Program-made: the position numbers and the translations under genes
Notes under the pieces: model-generated
Database searches by the model: none
Seen by the model: only the letters and a program-made list of their open reading frames with translations
What the model was told of the DNA's origin: nothing
Part shown: piece after piece, positions 1 through 9,462 of the stretch
How positions within the stretch are numbered: the stretch's first letter is position 1
Layout: every line of letters begins with the position of its first letter
From: Arthrobacter methylotrophus
Lineage (GTDB): Bacteria; Actinomycetota; Actinomycetes; Actinomycetales; Micrococcaceae
Length of the DNA: 64,000 nt
Assembly (NCBI RefSeq): GCF_039539965.1
Contig: NZ_BAABED010000001.1
Location: 2,108,001-2,172,000 of the forward strand
Direction: 5' to 3'

Positions 1-631
1 GGAGTGTGTTGAGGACTTCGCGCATGGGGAGGATGATCCGGCGCAGTTTGACGAGATTCTTGCGGAGCTCGAACGTTTTCCGCTGCAGCTCGTGGTCGGG
101 GGAGTGGTCTTCGAAAAGCGACTCTTCGAGGGCGTCGATGTATCCATCGAGTTCCTGGACGGCATCGAAGTGGCCGTCGACGATCATGTCCAGGAGTCCC
201 CAGAAGAGGAACGGTACCCCATGAGTGGTCAGGTCCGTCTCCGCGTCCCAGTAGGCCATGAGCCTTTCGGTGTCGAACTCGGGTCCGTGCACGGTTACCA
301 GGGCCTTGTGGGTCACGAAAGCCGAGATCTCGGCGACGGCGAGCTCGCTGCTGCCCGGCTGTAGCTTGGCTTGATAGGCCGCCAGGAACAAATGGTTCGG
401 GTACCGATCGAGCTTTGGCCGCTGAAAGTCATGGACCGCGTCCTCCACGGCCAGGCGATGCAGGCCAAACACCGTTTCGACGCCGAGCAGGTCATCCGCC
501 GTCGGGTTCGTGTAGTCGATCCACAGCACGACGTCGTCCTGGTGCGCCAGCGCCTCGATTTCAGGAGCGGTGACGTCATCACGTTCGAGTTTGCCCTCGC
601 GGTATAGCCGTATAAATACCATCCGCACCAT
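1..631 (-). CDS. corA: CorA-family divalent cation transporter, partial
   Basis: Minus-strand frame open from an ATG at 631 to the window edge; the C-terminal part is missing. The visible 210 residues match the cytoplasmic N-terminal domain of CorA magnesium/cobalt channels: VLWIDYTNPTADDLLGVE, the HRLAVEDAVHDFQRPKLD segment and the acidic helical stretch LDGYIDALEESLFEDHSP leading into the long stalk helix. The two membrane helices and the GMN signature that would prove the family lie outside the window. A second in-frame ATG at 622 is an alternative start, and neither has a strong ribosome binding site. Role: probably Mg2+ uptake across the cytoplasmic membrane as a homopentamer (family knowledge). 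Confidence 0.82.
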   Translation of the reverse strand, partial: MVRMVFIRLYREGKLERDDVTAPEIEALAHQDDVVLWIDYTNPTADDLLGVETVFGLHRLAVEDAVHDFQRPKLDRYPNHLFLAAYQAKLQPGSSELAVAEISAFVTHKALVTVHGPEFDTERLMAYWDAETDLTTHGVPFLFWGLLDMIVDGHFDAVQELDGYIDALEESLFEDHSPDHELQRKTFELRKNLVKLRRIILPMREVLNTL

Positions 632-695
632 GCTACGGGACCGTTGACACACCTCAGGACCTTGAGGAGACGTCGATGTTCAGCCGGGAAACAGC

Positions 696-1289
696 TCAGC
701 CCGGGATATCGGCCGTGACTCGCTCACCGTTGAAATACTCGAGCTCCCAGCCGTCGATGGAATGGTGGTGGGCCAAGTTGAGCACGGCGTTGTCGATGCT
801 TTGCAGGGTGCGGCCAATGGCACGGCTGAGGCTCAGCCGGATGAGCGTGCCGTGGGCCACCACTAGAACACGGTGGCCGGCGAACTCCTCGGCCAAGGCA
901 TGCAACGCACCCAAACCGCGGCTTGCCGCGTCGTCCTCGTCTTCGGCGCCGCGGAAGCCGCCGGGGATGCGCAAGGCATCCAGCTCGGGGCCGTCCTGCA
1001 ATCCTTCTGCGTGTCCGAAGCTACGCTCGGCGAGCTCCGGCACATGCCGGGTCACCCTGAGCCCCAGCCCTCCGGCGATCAGTTTGGCGGTTTCCACGGC
1101 GCGGCTCAGCGGGGAGCAGACCACCGCGTCCCATTCGTAAGCTGAAAGGACAGCGACGGCGTCGCGCGCCTGGTTGCGCCCGACGTCGTTCAGTGGAATG
1201 TCGGTGGACCCCTGGATCCGGCGCTGCGCATTCCAATCTGTCTGGCCATGGCGGACGAGGGCGAAGGTAGTGAGGTTCATACTGTCCAT
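696..1289 (-). CDS. Histidine phosphatase family protein
   Basis: A 197-residue protein with the histidine phosphatase (phosphoglycerate mutase-like) signature RHGQTDWN at residues 13-20, the expected second catalytic histidine in VVAHGTLIRL near residue 145, and the conserved SPLSRAVETA segment. The substrate cannot be read from sequence; relatives dephosphorylate sugar phosphates, nucleotides or cofactor precursors. It lies directly downstream of the acyl-CoA ligase on the same strand. Met4 (position 1280) sits in an ATGA overlap with the ligase stop codon, so translation probably starts there by coupling; the longer start at 1289 overlaps by 13 bases and has an AAGG just upstream. Length is normal for the family. 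Confidence 0.86.
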   Translation of the reverse strand: MDSMNLTTFALVRHGQTDWNAQRRIQGSTDIPLNDVGRNQARDAVAVLSAYEWDAVVCSPLSRAVETAKLIAGGLGLRVTRHVPELAERSFGHAEGLQDGPELDALRIPGGFRGAEDEDDAASRGLGALHALAEEFAGHRVLVVAHGTLIRLSLSRAIGRTLQSIDNAVLNLAHHHSIDGWELEYFNGERVTADIPG

Positions 1290-2899
1290 TCTGCCTTGGG
1301 GGCAGCCGCCGTCCGTGCGCGTAGCTCGCGCCGAAGGATCTTGCCTGACGCGGACTTGGGAATCACTTCAACGAACTCGACAGACCGGATGCGCTTGAAC
1401 GGCGCGACGCGTGCTGCAACGAATTCCATGACATCGTCGTCCCCGAGCTCGGCCGCCCCCTGCCGGACGACGAAAGCCTTCGGCACCTCTTCGCGGTCGT
1501 CCGTTCGGACTCCGATGACTGCAGCGTCCGCGATCCGTGGGTGGGTGAGGAGAAGGGCCTCGAGCTCTGCAGGGGCTATCTGGTAGCCCTTGTACTTGAT
1601 GAGTTCTTTGAGCCGATCGACGATCGTCACGACCCCGTCGGCCGTGACCGTCGCGATATCGCCTGTGCGGAGGAAGCCGTCCGGATCGATCATGGCGGCG
1701 GTCGCGTCCGGACGGTTCAGGTAGCCGAGCATGACCTGCGGTCCGCGCACCAGGAGCTGCCCGGGGGCGCTCGCCCCTTCGGCGGGAACCTCGATCTCCT
1801 CGTCGGTGGCAATGTCGAGGAGCTTGCACTGCGTGTTCGGCACGGTGTATCCGACTGAGTCGAGGGGGATGTTCCCGGAATCGTCACGCGGGATGGCATG
1901 GGACACGGGGCTCAGTTCGGTCATGCCGTAGCCCTGGAGTACCGTGCACCCGAGTCGGCTCGCGACGGCGTGCCCCAGCCCGCCGTCGAGCGGTGCCGCT
2001 CCGGAGAGCACAACGCGGACTGAGGACAGATCGTAGCGGTCCACCAGTGGATGCTTCGCGAGGGCGACGGCGATGGGCGGCGCGATAAAGAGGTACGTAC
2101 ATCGATGGTCCTGGGTAATGCGCAGAAACTCGGCGAGATCGAACTTCGGCATGGTAACGAGCCGGGCCCGCTCGCCGAGTGCAAGATTGAGCAGCACGGT
2201 CAGACCATAGATGTGGAAGAAGGGCAAGACGGCGAGCACCACGTCGTCGGGAGTCACACGGAAAAAGGCGCGGGCCTGCGCGACGTTCGCCACCAGGTTG
2301 TACTGACTGAGCATGACGCCTTTCGGCGTTCCACTCGTCCCCGATGAATAGGGGACGACGGCGGCCGCGTGCGGGTCGACGCTGAGCCTCGGCGCAGGAA
2401 GACCGGCCTGAAGCACGTCCGTGAGCGAAGGATGCCCCGCCGCTACAGCCGGATCGCCGCCGTCGAGCACCACTATCCGCCCGGCCGGGATGCCGGCCGC
2501 CTGAGCCGCGGCCTCTGCCCGTTTGAGGAACGGCGAGATCGTGAAGAGCCAGGTGGCACCCGAATCGGCGAGCTGACGGCCGACTTCTTCGGCGGTATAG
2601 AGCGCGTTGACGGTGGTAATGGCGGCGCCCGCGCGGAGGGTCCCGTGGAAGACGACGGCGAACGCAGGGATGTTGGGACAGAACAGTCCCAGCATTGTGT
2701 CTGGTCCGACGCCCTGCTCCGCGAGCCAGCCCGCGGTGGCATCGATCTGGCCAACGAGCTTGCCGTAGCTTGTCTCTTCGCCTGAGGCGCCGTCCACAAG
2801 CGCAACCCGGTCCAGGTCGTCGATGCTTAGCCCGCCGAACAGGTATTCATAGAGAGTGGTTTCGGGGATTTCGACATCGGCGTACGGGCTGGTGAACAT
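1277..2899 (-). CDS. AMP-dependent acyl-CoA synthetase, 4-coumarate-CoA ligase type
   Basis: A 540-residue ANL-superfamily enzyme that would activate a carboxylic acid with ATP to an acyl-adenylate and then form its CoA thioester. The phosphate-binding loop SSGTSGTPKGVML is at residues 185-197, the YGMTELSP motif follows about 140 residues later, then the adenylate-binding RTGD and the hinge region DRLKELIKYKGYQIAPAE. The C-terminal catalytic lysine lies in PKSASGKILRREL. Length and motif order fit the 4-coumarate/medium-chain ligase group, but substrate choice cannot be inferred. The stop overlaps the likely start of the histidine phosphatase, so the two form one transcription unit. A GGAG-type ribosome binding site precedes ATG 2899. 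Confidence 0.9.
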   Translation of the reverse strand: MFTSPYADVEIPETTLYEYLFGGLSIDDLDRVALVDGASGEETSYGKLVGQIDATAGWLAEQGVGPDTMLGLFCPNIPAFAVVFHGTLRAGAAITTVNALYTAEEVGRQLADSGATWLFTISPFLKRAEAAAQAAGIPAGRIVVLDGGDPAVAAGHPSLTDVLQAGLPAPRLSVDPHAAAVVPYSSGTSGTPKGVMLSQYNLVANVAQARAFFRVTPDDVVLAVLPFFHIYGLTVLLNLALGERARLVTMPKFDLAEFLRITQDHRCTYLFIAPPIAVALAKHPLVDRYDLSSVRVVLSGAAPLDGGLGHAVASRLGCTVLQGYGMTELSPVSHAIPRDDSGNIPLDSVGYTVPNTQCKLLDIATDEEIEVPAEGASAPGQLLVRGPQVMLGYLNRPDATAAMIDPDGFLRTGDIATVTADGVVTIVDRLKELIKYKGYQIAPAELEALLLTHPRIADAAVIGVRTDDREEVPKAFVVRQGAAELGDDDVMEFVAARVAPFKRIRSVEFVEVIPKSASGKILRRELRARTAAAPKAEWTV

Positions 2900-2930
2900 T
2901 GCGGCTCCTTCGGCGCACGACGCCAGGGAG

Positions 2931-3236
2931 TCAGACGGCCATCACGGCGTCAGCAGATGACCGGATCGAGAAGTTGACCTCTGATTGCCGGGAATCAGTC
3001 AGGTATGGAAGATGGTGGGATTGCGAACAGCGGCGGAGCGCTTCCATGGCGGAAGCGTCGACACTTGCACCGCTGACGTCGATTTCCAGGGATGCGCCCT
3101 GCATGAGTGTGTTGGCGCGGCTCACGACGCCGTAAAGCTCGTGAAGGCTGCGGGAGGTGAGGTGTCCCTGGGCAGTGATACGGATCTGGGCACTGTCGAT
3201 GTCCATTTTTACGAGAAGCCGGATTTTTTCGGTCAT
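2931..3236 (-). CDS. Small STAS-like protein of unknown function
   Basis: About 101 residues from ATG 3236, which has GAGGA a few bases upstream; a longer in-frame start exists at 3263. The protein alternates short strands and helices, and the segment ASLEIDVSGASVDASAMEAL resembles the central part of STAS (anti-sigma-factor antagonist) domains. That assignment is weak because no overall alignment can be made by eye. It stands alone, facing the acyl-CoA ligase gene downstream, with a CTAAG/CTTAG dyad about 75 bases upstream that recurs before other small genes in this window. A role in stress response regulation is possible but is inference only. Confidence 0.6.
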   Translation of the reverse strand: MTEKIRLLVKMDIDSAQIRITAQGHLTSRSLHELYGVVSRANTLMQGASLEIDVSGASVDASAMEALRRCSQSHHLPYLTDSRQSEVNFSIRSSADAVMAV

Positions 3237-3311
3237 GATTCCTCTTCCGATCAGGAACCGCAACGCTGCGGTCCGGAACCAGACTAAGCGGAGGATGTGA
3301 CACGGGCAACA

Positions 3312-3325
3312 CTAAGATCGCTTAG
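3312..3325 (-). promoter_or_regulatory. AAG-N4-CTTAGT dyad upstream of STAS-like gene
   Basis: The dyad CTAAG-ATCG-CTTAG lies 76 bases upstream of ATG 3236 and on the minus strand reads TAAGCGATCTTAGTG. It matches the AAG-N4-CTTAGT pattern found at 12685, 26997, 56285 and 56383, each before a small protein gene. Promoter element or operator cannot be distinguished by eye. Confidence 0.4.
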
Positions 3326-3343
3326 CTTACTTCGTCCTTGTCG

Positions 3344-3721
3344 CTAGGACGACACCTCGGCCAACCCCGCACAGGGTGCCTCCACCAAGGTTCCCGTGTG
3401 CCAGGTCCGGCCGGTTCGATCTCTTTGCGAGAGGGGATTATGGCGCCGAGGCGGGACGGGAAGCTGCGGCATGACGGAAGGACCGGCGTGCCGCATGGCG
3501 GGAACCGAAGGCGTGGGTGATGTTCCGCGGAGTGGAACTTCCGGGCAAAGATCGGTGATCAGGCCCATTCCGGCGTACTCGCGCACATCGCTGATCCCGC
3601 ATACCGCTGCGGGCTTGTCGGGAAAGGACCTGGAGATGGCTACCACTGTGCCGTCCGGCGCTTTGAGTCTGAATTTGAAGCTCGTGTCCTCGTCGATAAA
3701 GAGTTCAAACATCCCGGTCAT
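3344..3721 (-). CDS. DUF1508 (YegP-like) single-domain protein
   Basis: A 125-residue protein whose first 60 residues form one YegP/DUF1508 unit: MFELFIDEDTSFKFRLKAPD, then a spacer, then SDVREYAGMGLITDLCPE. The remaining half is Pro/Arg-rich and low in structure, with no recognisable domain. E. coli YegP has two such units; here there is one plus a tail. GGAGGA precedes ATG 3721 at good spacing. It is one of three DUF1508-type genes in this window (also near 27.1 kb and 56.0 kb). The family is poorly characterised and often linked to stress; no catalytic residues are known. It stands alone with a GC-rich hairpin in its leader. Confidence 0.72.
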   Translation of the reverse strand: MTGMFELFIDEDTSFKFRLKAPDGTVVAISRSFPDKPAAVCGISDVREYAGMGLITDLCPEVPLRGTSPTPSVPAMRHAGPSVMPQLPVPPRRHNPLSQRDRTGRTWHTGTLVEAPCAGLAEVSS

Positions 3722-3775
3722 GCGTATCCTCCTGAACAGCGGGCGGCTGGCGACGCCCGGTAGGTCTCGCCGGCG

Positions 3776-3799
3776 CCGGGGCGCGACGGTGCGCCCCGG
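3776..3799. terminator. GC-rich hairpin in the DUF1508 leader
   Basis: Perfect 9-base inverted repeat CCGGGGCGC/GCGCCCCGG with a 6-base loop, followed on the plus strand by TCCCTTTT. On the plus strand it looks like an intrinsic terminator, but no plus-strand gene ends here. On the minus strand it lies in the 5' leader of the DUF1508 gene and could fold in its mRNA. Confidence 0.4.
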
Positions 3800-3914
3800 T
3801 CCCTTTTAGTCCGGCAAATGGATCATCTGACTACCAGCGTGTGATGCTCGCCACGCGGTGTGTTAACCAACATACGGGGGAAGAGCCTTGACTGGCTAGT
3901 GCATGAGGGCAACA

Positions 3915-4799
3915 CTATGGCTGTCGCTGCTCGAGAATCCGGAGGGCTGCGTCTTGGGCGGCCAGCGCCTCGTCATCGACTATCTGGCCCGGCAAGTGTC
4001 CGGCGGCGGCGATAGCCTGCCGCAATTCCGCCACGGAACGAGGGGTACCCACGCCCAGGTGCGCCATCACGTGGCAGTTGCCGCACAGCGGTACGAGATC
4101 GGCTATCGGATCCAGCTGGTAGCCGCTGCCAAGTTGTGAAACCGGCACCACATGGTGGACGTGGACGAAGTCTTTGCCGATATCCCCGTACGTTATTTCG
4201 AAGGAGAAACCGCACACGGCGCAAGACATTCCGTGGAAAGCCAGGCAGATCCGGCGGGCTTCAAGGTTTCTCTCGTATCGGTTCGTTTCGATCCGGCTGA
4301 CGGCTTCTTCCGGATAGGTTCCGGGAACGGTCCCGCATGGCTCGGAAGCCGCTGGTCCGTGCTCGCGCCACACTCGCTGGAGGAGCGGTTCCGATTCCAA
4401 GGGGATAAGCCGTCCGGAGCCACGGAAGGTGTTCCAAGCCACGTCCGGCACTTCACTGGAGAGGACACTCGACGGTATCTGGCCGCCGAGGGGGAGCAGG
4501 GCATCGAAGGCCACGCTGACGTACCGCTCGGTACCGTTCGGTACGGAACTGTTCGGCGTGGGGCGCCTGGGTGCCTCATAGCTTTCGGACATGACGACGC
4601 CGTGTCCGATGAGCCCGTGTCCGTGGAGACCCCCGCCTTGCAGGAGAAGCCATGCTTGATTGCCTGGCTGGATCCTTCGGTGTACCCCGACGTTCCACCG
4701 GTCCAGGAACTGACCTGTTTCGGTGACCTGCTCGATCACCGCGTCGTAGTCCCAATCGTTCCCACGCCCTGGGTTCCATCCCAGGATGATGGCTACCAT
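3915..4799 (-). CDS. EVE-domain and HNH endonuclease (putative modified-DNA restriction enzyme)
   Basis: ATG 4799 is chosen because GGGAGGAG sits 5 bases upstream; an upstream start would overlap the YqeY gene. The protein has 294 residues. The N-terminal part (WNPGRGNDWDYDA ... QAWLLLQGGGLHGHGLIGHG) resembles EVE/PUA-like domains, which read modified bases. The C-terminal 90 residues are a clear HNH nuclease: CAVC, then HVHHVVPVS, then PLCGNCHVMAH, giving the metal-binding and catalytic His/Asn/His set plus two CxxC zinc pairs. By analogy with EVE-HNH enzymes it may cut DNA carrying modified cytosines. It is a solitary nuclease with no methylase beside it, as expected for a modification-dependent enzyme. 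Confidence 0.78.
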   Translation of the reverse strand: MVAIILGWNPGRGNDWDYDAVIEQVTETGQFLDRWNVGVHRRIQPGNQAWLLLQGGGLHGHGLIGHGVVMSESYEAPRRPTPNSSVPNGTERYVSVAFDALLPLGGQIPSSVLSSEVPDVAWNTFRGSGRLIPLESEPLLQRVWREHGPAASEPCGTVPGTYPEEAVSRIETNRYERNLEARRICLAFHGMSCAVCGFSFEITYGDIGKDFVHVHHVVPVSQLGSGYQLDPIADLVPLCGNCHVMAHLGVGTPRSVAELRQAIAAAGHLPGQIVDDEALAAQDAALRILEQRQP

Positions 4800-4827
4800 G
4801 GCTACTCCTCCCTGGGTGCCTGTGAAT

Positions 4828-5292
4828 CTATGCGAGTCGGGTCCGGACGATGTCGCTGACGGCTTTGCCGTCAAAGCGGCCGGCGACCTTCGCTGTGACC
4901 GGTTTCATCACGACGCCCATCTGCCTGATCGTGAGCTCCTGACCGCTGGCCTTCAGCGCTGCGATAGCTTCATCAACGATGGCCTCAACCTCGTCCGGGG
5001 TCAACATTTTGGGTAGGTATGCCTCGATCACCTCTGCTTCGGCGACTTCGGCTGCGGCGCGCTCCAGTTCGCCAGCCTCAGTGTAAATGCGGGCCGTGTC
5101 CCGGCGCTTGGCGGCTTCCTTCTGAAGCAACGCCGTCACCTGGGTGTCGTCCAGCTCGATGGGTGTCTTGCCCGACTTCTCACGCGTCTCGATTTCGCCC
5201 AAGACGTTGCGGACCGTCGTGAGCGCGGTCTTGTTACGGTCCTTCATGTGGACGACGACGTCGTCGTGCAGACGCTGCTTCAGGGTGCTCAT
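4828..5292 (-). CDS. GatB/YqeY domain-containing protein
   Basis: A 154-residue YqeY-family protein, full length: N-terminal helical bundle (MSTLKQRLHDDVVVHMKDRN, then KTALTTVRNVLGEIE) and the C-terminal tail domain with LPKMLTPDEVEAIVDEAIA and RQMGVVMKPVTAKVAGRFDG. This tail is homologous to the tRNA-binding domain of the GatB amidotransferase subunit. The free-standing form is common in actinobacteria and its biological role is not firmly known. It is divergent from clpC with about 170 bases between the two starts. The stop lies close to the EVE-HNH gene, which has its own strong ribosome binding site. Confidence 0.92.
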   Translation of the reverse strand: MSTLKQRLHDDVVVHMKDRNKTALTTVRNVLGEIETREKSGKTPIELDDTQVTALLQKEAAKRRDTARIYTEAGELERAAAEVAEAEVIEAYLPKMLTPDEVEAIVDEAIAALKASGQELTIRQMGVVMKPVTAKVAGRFDGKAVSDIVRTRLA

Positions 5293-5462
5293 GGTAGTTC
5301 CTTCGCCTTGGTGGTTGTTTCATTCTTCACGGTCTGGACCGTCTCCGCAGAAGAGCCATGCAGCCTGCCGGCCCGGTATCTAAAATTCTGCCTCGGGCGA
5401 TCCCCCAAGAAGGCCTTCGGCGACGTAGCATCAAGGTAAGCGGCAGCCAGGAGAGTGGCGAA

Positions 5463-7958
5463 ATGTTTGAGAGATTTACGGACCGTGCCCGTCGTGTTGT
5501 TGTGCTTGCCCAGGAAGAGGCACGCATGCTCAACCATAACTACATCGGTACCGAGCACATCCTTTTGGGTCTGATCCAGGAGGGTGAAGGCGTTGCCGCC
5601 AAAGCGCTTGAGTCCCTGAGTATTTCGCTTGAGGGAGTCCGCGAGCAAGTGCAGGAGATCATTGGCCAGGGCAGGCAAGCCCCGTCCGGTCACATCCCCT
5701 TTACCCCGCGCGCCAAGAAAGTGCTTGAGCTCGCGCTCCGGGAGGCCCTGCAGCTCGGCCACAACTACATCGGTACCGAGCACATCCTGCTTGGTCTCAT
5801 CCGGGAGGGCGAAGGCATTGCCGCGCAAGTCCTCGTCAAGCTTGGCGCCGACCTGGGCCGCGTCCGCCAGCAGGTCATCCAGCTGCTTTCCGGTTACGAG
5901 GGCAAGGACACCCCTGGCTCAGTTGCCGGACCGGGGCAAGCGGAGGTGGCCCCCGCTGGTTCGGTGGTGCTGGACCAGTTTGGCCGCAACCTGACCCAGG
6001 CTGCACGCGAAAACAAGCTCGATCCCGTGATCGGCCGCGAGAAGGAGATGGAACGCGTCATGCAGGTCCTTTCCCGCCGCACCAAGAACAACCCGGTGCT
6101 GATCGGTGAGCCCGGCGTCGGCAAGACCGCCGTCGTCGAAGGCCTCGCCCAGGCGATTGTCCGCGGTGACGTCCCGGCGAGCCTGAAGGACAAGCAGCTT
6201 TACACACTCGACTTGGGCTCGGTGGTGGCCGGGTCCCGCTACCGTGGTGATTTCGAGGAGCGGCTGAAGAAGGTCCTGAAGGAAATCCGCACCCGCGGGG
6301 ACATCATCCTCTTCATCGACGAGATCCACACCCTGGTGGGTGCCGGTGCTGCTGAGGGTGCCATCGATGCCGCATCGATCCTCAAGCCGTTGCTGGCCCG
6401 TGGTGAACTCCAGACTATCGGTGCCACCACCCTGGACGAGTACCGCAAGCACATCGAGAAGGATGCCGCTCTGGAGCGCCGCTTCCAGCCGATCCAGGTT
6501 CAGGAACCCTCAGTTGCCCACACCGTGGAGATCCTCAAAGGCCTGCGTGACCGCTACGAAGCGCACCACCGCGTGACCATCACGGATGGAGCGCTAGCGG
6601 CAGCGGCGAGCCTTTCGGAGCGCTACGTCTCGGACCGCTTCCTGCCGGACAAGGCGATCGACCTGATCGACGAGGCCGGTGCACGCCTGCGCATTCGCCG
6701 CATGACCCGTCCACCGGAGCTCAAAGCCATGGATGAGCGCATCGCCGAGGTCAAGATGGAGAAGGAATCGGCCATCGACGCCCAGGACTTCGAGGGTGCC
6801 GCCTCGCTGCGCGCGAAGGAGCAGAATCTTGTGGCCGAGCGCAGGGAAAAAGAGCTCCGATGGAAGTCCGGCGGCATGGGCGGCAATTCCGAGGTCGACG
6901 AGGAGCTGATCGCCGAGGTGTTGGCAAATTCAACCGGTATCCCGGTCTTCAAGCTCACCGAGGCAGAGTCGTCGCGTCTGCTGAAGATGGAAGAAGAACT
7001 GCACAAGCGGGTTGTTGGCCAGGATGAAGCAATTAGCTCAGTCTCGCGGGCCATCCGCCGCACCCGTGCAGGCCTGAAGGATCCCAAGCGGCCGGGTGGC
7101 TCGTTCATCTTCGCAGGGCCCACCGGCGTCGGCAAGACCGAGCTCGCCCGGGCCCTGGCTGAATTCCTTTTCGCCGACGAGGAGGCCCTTATCACGCTGG
7201 ACATGTCCGAGTACTCCGAGAAGCACTCGGTCTCGAGGTTGTTCGGTGCACCTCCGGGCTACGTGGGCTATGACGAGGGTGGCCAGCTGACGGAGAAGGT
7301 CCGCCGTCGTCCGTTCTCCGTGGTGCTGTTCGACGAAGTGGAGAAGGCACACTCCGACCTTTTCAACTCACTCCTGCAGATCCTCGAGGACGGGCGCCTG
7401 ACCGACTCCCATGGCCGGGTGGTGGACTTCAAGAACACGGTGATCATCATGACCACCAACCTGGGCACCCGGGATATTTCCAAGAGCGTGGCCACCGGCT
7501 TCCAGTCCGGCACGGACACCACCACTGGCTATAACCGGATGCGGGCGCGGGTTACCGAAGAGCTCAAGCAGCAATTCCGCCCCGAGTTCCTCAACCGCGT
7601 TGACGACATCATTGTCTTCCCTCAGCTCACGCAGGACGAGATCATCGAGATCGTGGACTTGATGATCGGACGGTTGGAGCAGCATCTGGCCGACAAGAAC
7701 ATGGGCATCGAGCTGACAGCCGCCGCCAAGGTTCTCCTGGCCACCCGCGGCTACAATCCCGCCATGGGTGCCCGGCCGCTCCGCCGCACCATCCAGCGCG
7801 AGATCGAGGACCAGCTCTCCGAGAAGATCCTCTTCGGCGAACTGCACCCGGGCGACATCGTGGTGGTGGACGTGGACGGCGAAGGCGACGACGCCAAGTT
7901 CACCTTCGCGGGCAACGCCAAGCCGCGCATCCCCGACGCGCTGCCCGCAGTGAGTTAA
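5463..7958 (+). CDS. clpC: ATP-dependent Clp protease ATP-binding subunit ClpC
   Basis: An 831-residue class I Hsp100 unfoldase that feeds proteins to the ClpP peptidase in the cytoplasm. From ATG 5463 ([20 protein letters not shown]) it has the duplicated Clp N domain (two [14 protein letters not shown] copies), the first AAA module with Walker A GEPGVGKT and Walker B FIDEIHTL, a UVR coiled segment in the middle region, and the second AAA module with GPTGVGKT, the [11 protein letters not shown]alker B and a C-terminal D2 domain with GARPLRR. Upstream in-frame codons are ignored because GGAGAG is placed correctly before 5463 and the protein begins exactly like known ClpC. Usually a housekeeping gene under heat or stress control; no CtsR gene is seen here. 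Confidence 0.97.
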   Translation: MFERFTDRARRVVVLAQEEARMLNHNYIGTEHILLGLIQEGEGVAAKALESLSISLEGVREQVQEIIGQGRQAPSGHIPFTPRAKKVLELALREALQLGHNYIGTEHILLGLIREGEGIAAQVLVKLGADLGRVRQQVIQLLSGYEGKDTPGSVAGPGQAEVAPAGSVVLDQFGRNLTQAARENKLDPVIGREKEMERVMQVLSRRTKNNPVLIGEPGVGKTAVVEGLAQAIVRGDVPASLKDKQLYTLDLGSVVAGSRYRGDFEERLKKVLKEIRTRGDIILFIDEIHTLVGAGAAEGAIDAASILKPLLARGELQTIGATTLDEYRKHIEKDAALERRFQPIQVQEPSVAHTVEILKGLRDRYEAHHRVTITDGALAAAASLSERYVSDRFLPDKAIDLIDEAGARLRIRRMTRPPELKAMDERIAEVKMEKESAIDAQDFEGAASLRAKEQNLVAERREKELRWKSGGMGGNSEVDEELIAEVLANSTGIPVFKLTEAESSRLLKMEEELHKRVVGQDEAISSVSRAIRRTRAGLKDPKRPGGSFIFAGPTGVGKTELARALAEFLFADEEALITLDMSEYSEKHSVSRLFGAPPGYVGYDEGGQLTEKVRRRPFSVVLFDEVEKAHSDLFNSLLQILEDGRLTDSHGRVVDFKNTVIIMTTNLGTRDISKSVATGFQSGTDTTTGYNRMRARVTEELKQQFRPEFLNRVDDIIVFPQLTQDEIIEIVDLMIGRLEQHLADKNMGIELTAAAKVLLATRGYNPAMGARPLRRTIQREIEDQLSEKILFGELHPGDIVVVDVDGEGDDAKFTFAGNAKPRIPDALPAVS

Positions 7959-8032
7959 CGCGAGTTAAGCACACGAGTCCGGCCGCCGTCGGGGTCGCTC
8001 AGCTTTAGGTGGCCCAGCTTGGGGTGGCTCGG

Positions 8033-8899
8033 TCAGACCGCATGGCCGAGGCCCGAGAGCAAGCGGGCGACGGCGTCCTCCCCGGTGGGCGGTGGGCCGA
8101 AGACCTCGCTTTGCCTGGCGGTATCCGCGACATAGCGGCCGGTTGCGAACCAGTCCATCATGGCCTTGAAGTCCTTCGCCATGGTGTTGCTCGTCCCGGG
8201 GATGGCCAGAACCTGTCTGCCGAGCAACCGGGCGGAGATCCCGGCGATTTCCTCCATGCTCACCGGCCGGTCCCAGCCGATGTCGATTCGTTGCCCGTCG
8301 ACGCCGTTTGCGTCCACTGCTGCTGCAAGGTATCCCGCAAGGTCACGGGTGAGTACGAAAGTCAGTGGAACGCTCACGGATCCGAACCACGTGAGTTGCC
8401 CTTTGCTGAAAGGGTCGCCACCAAAACGCGTGACCTGGTCAAGGAATGCGCCTGGCCGTAGGGCCACGAAAGGAACCCCGAGTTCTTCCAAGCGATCCTC
8501 GGCGAGTTTCTTGTGCCAGAAATGCGGCACGTCCGGGGTTTGATCGCACGTGAGGATGCTCGTCAGAACGAATCTCCGAATGTCTGCCTGGCTGGCCGCA
8601 TCGACGAGATTAATGTTGCCCACGGTGTCGATGAGGGGGCTGTCGCCCTCCCGGTGGCGGGTGTATCCCGCCGCCGAAGTGACCACGCTATCGACGCCGT
8701 CCATGGCCCGTAGGAGCGAGGCCGGCTCCATCATGTCGCCTCGCGCGATCGTGGCCCCAAGGGTTTCCAAGCGCGCCGCGTCCGAACCGTGGCGCACCAA
8801 GGCTCGGACTTGTTTGCCTCGCGCCAACAGCTCGGACACTACTTGGGCGCCCAGCAGCCCGGTGCCACCGACCACAAGCACTGGTCCGGGGCCAGCCAT
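8033..8899 (-). CDS. NmrA-like NAD(P)-binding protein (atypical SDR)
   Basis: A 288-residue Rossmann-fold protein with the N-terminal dinucleotide motif VVGGTGLLGAQVV (GGTGxxG type), followed by RHGSDAARLETLGATIARGD, the pattern of NmrA/atypical short-chain dehydrogenases that bind NADP. The classical YxxxK catalytic pair is not evident, so it may sense or bind nucleotide rather than catalyse. The ATG overlaps the stop of the SRPBCC gene by one base (TAATG), implying translational coupling. The downstream side faces clpC convergently. Specific substrate unknown. Confidence 0.85.
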   Translation of the reverse strand: MAGPGPVLVVGGTGLLGAQVVSELLARGKQVRALVRHGSDAARLETLGATIARGDMMEPASLLRAMDGVDSVVTSAAGYTRHREGDSPLIDTVGNINLVDAASQADIRRFVLTSILTCDQTPDVPHFWHKKLAEDRLEELGVPFVALRPGAFLDQVTRFGGDPFSKGQLTWFGSVSVPLTFVLTRDLAGYLAAAVDANGVDGQRIDIGWDRPVSMEEIAGISARLLGRQVLAIPGTSNTMAKDFKAMMDWFATGRYVADTARQSEVFGPPPTGEDAVARLLSGLGHAV

Positions 8900-9327
8900 T
8901 ATCGCCCTTCAATTCCACGAGACTCGATGAACTCCTTGAATTTGTTCAAGTCCGCCGTCACCTGCATCTCGTCAACTTGGAGCGCGGCTCCGGCCTTCTC
9001 CACGAGCGTTTCAGGTGCCCATTCGAAATGGACCTTGACGTGCGTGTGATTGGCGTCCAAGGGTGAAAACCTGATGATGCCTGCGTGCGACTTTCCATCA
9101 ATGCTCCGCCAGGCAATCCGGTCGTCGGGTTCCTGATCGACTATTTCCGTATCGAATTCCCGTTCCACGCCGCCGACCTTGGTGACCCAATGGTTGGTTG
9201 TGTCACTCAGCCGGGTAACGGATTCCACACCCGACATGAATCGGGGAAACGACTCGAACCGGGTCCACTGCTCGTAGGCCGCACGAACGGGTACAGCTAC
9301 GTCAATCGTCTCTTCAACCTTTTTCAT
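8899..9327 (-). CDS. SRPBCC family protein (polyketide cyclase-like)
   Basis: A 142-residue protein starting at ATG 9327, which has GGGAGG 8 bases upstream; a longer frame runs to 9414 but lacks such a site. It shows the START/SRPBCC helix-grip pattern: KVEETIDVAVPVRAAYEQWT at the start, SFPRFMSGVESV, then alternating strands and a long C-terminal helix ending KEFIESRGIEG. Members bind hydrophobic ligands in an internal cavity; some have cyclase or hydrolase activity. It is the first gene of a two-gene unit with the NmrA-like protein. A ligand cannot be proposed. Confidence 0.86.
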   Translation of the reverse strand: MKKVEETIDVAVPVRAAYEQWTRFESFPRFMSGVESVTRLSDTTNHWVTKVGGVEREFDTEIVDQEPDDRIAWRSIDGKSHAGIIRFSPLDANHTHVKVHFEWAPETLVEKAGAALQVDEMQVTADLNKFKEFIESRGIEGR

Positions 9328-9462
9328 TTTCCAACCTCCCTGGGACTTGCGTGAACTGGCCGCAGAGATTGCCCGTGGGGGCCGTCCTACGGGAAGCCAG
9401 CCACTCTTGAACATTAAGCCTGCCCATTATCCAAGTCCAGACCGGCCACCTCTTTGCCGTGA

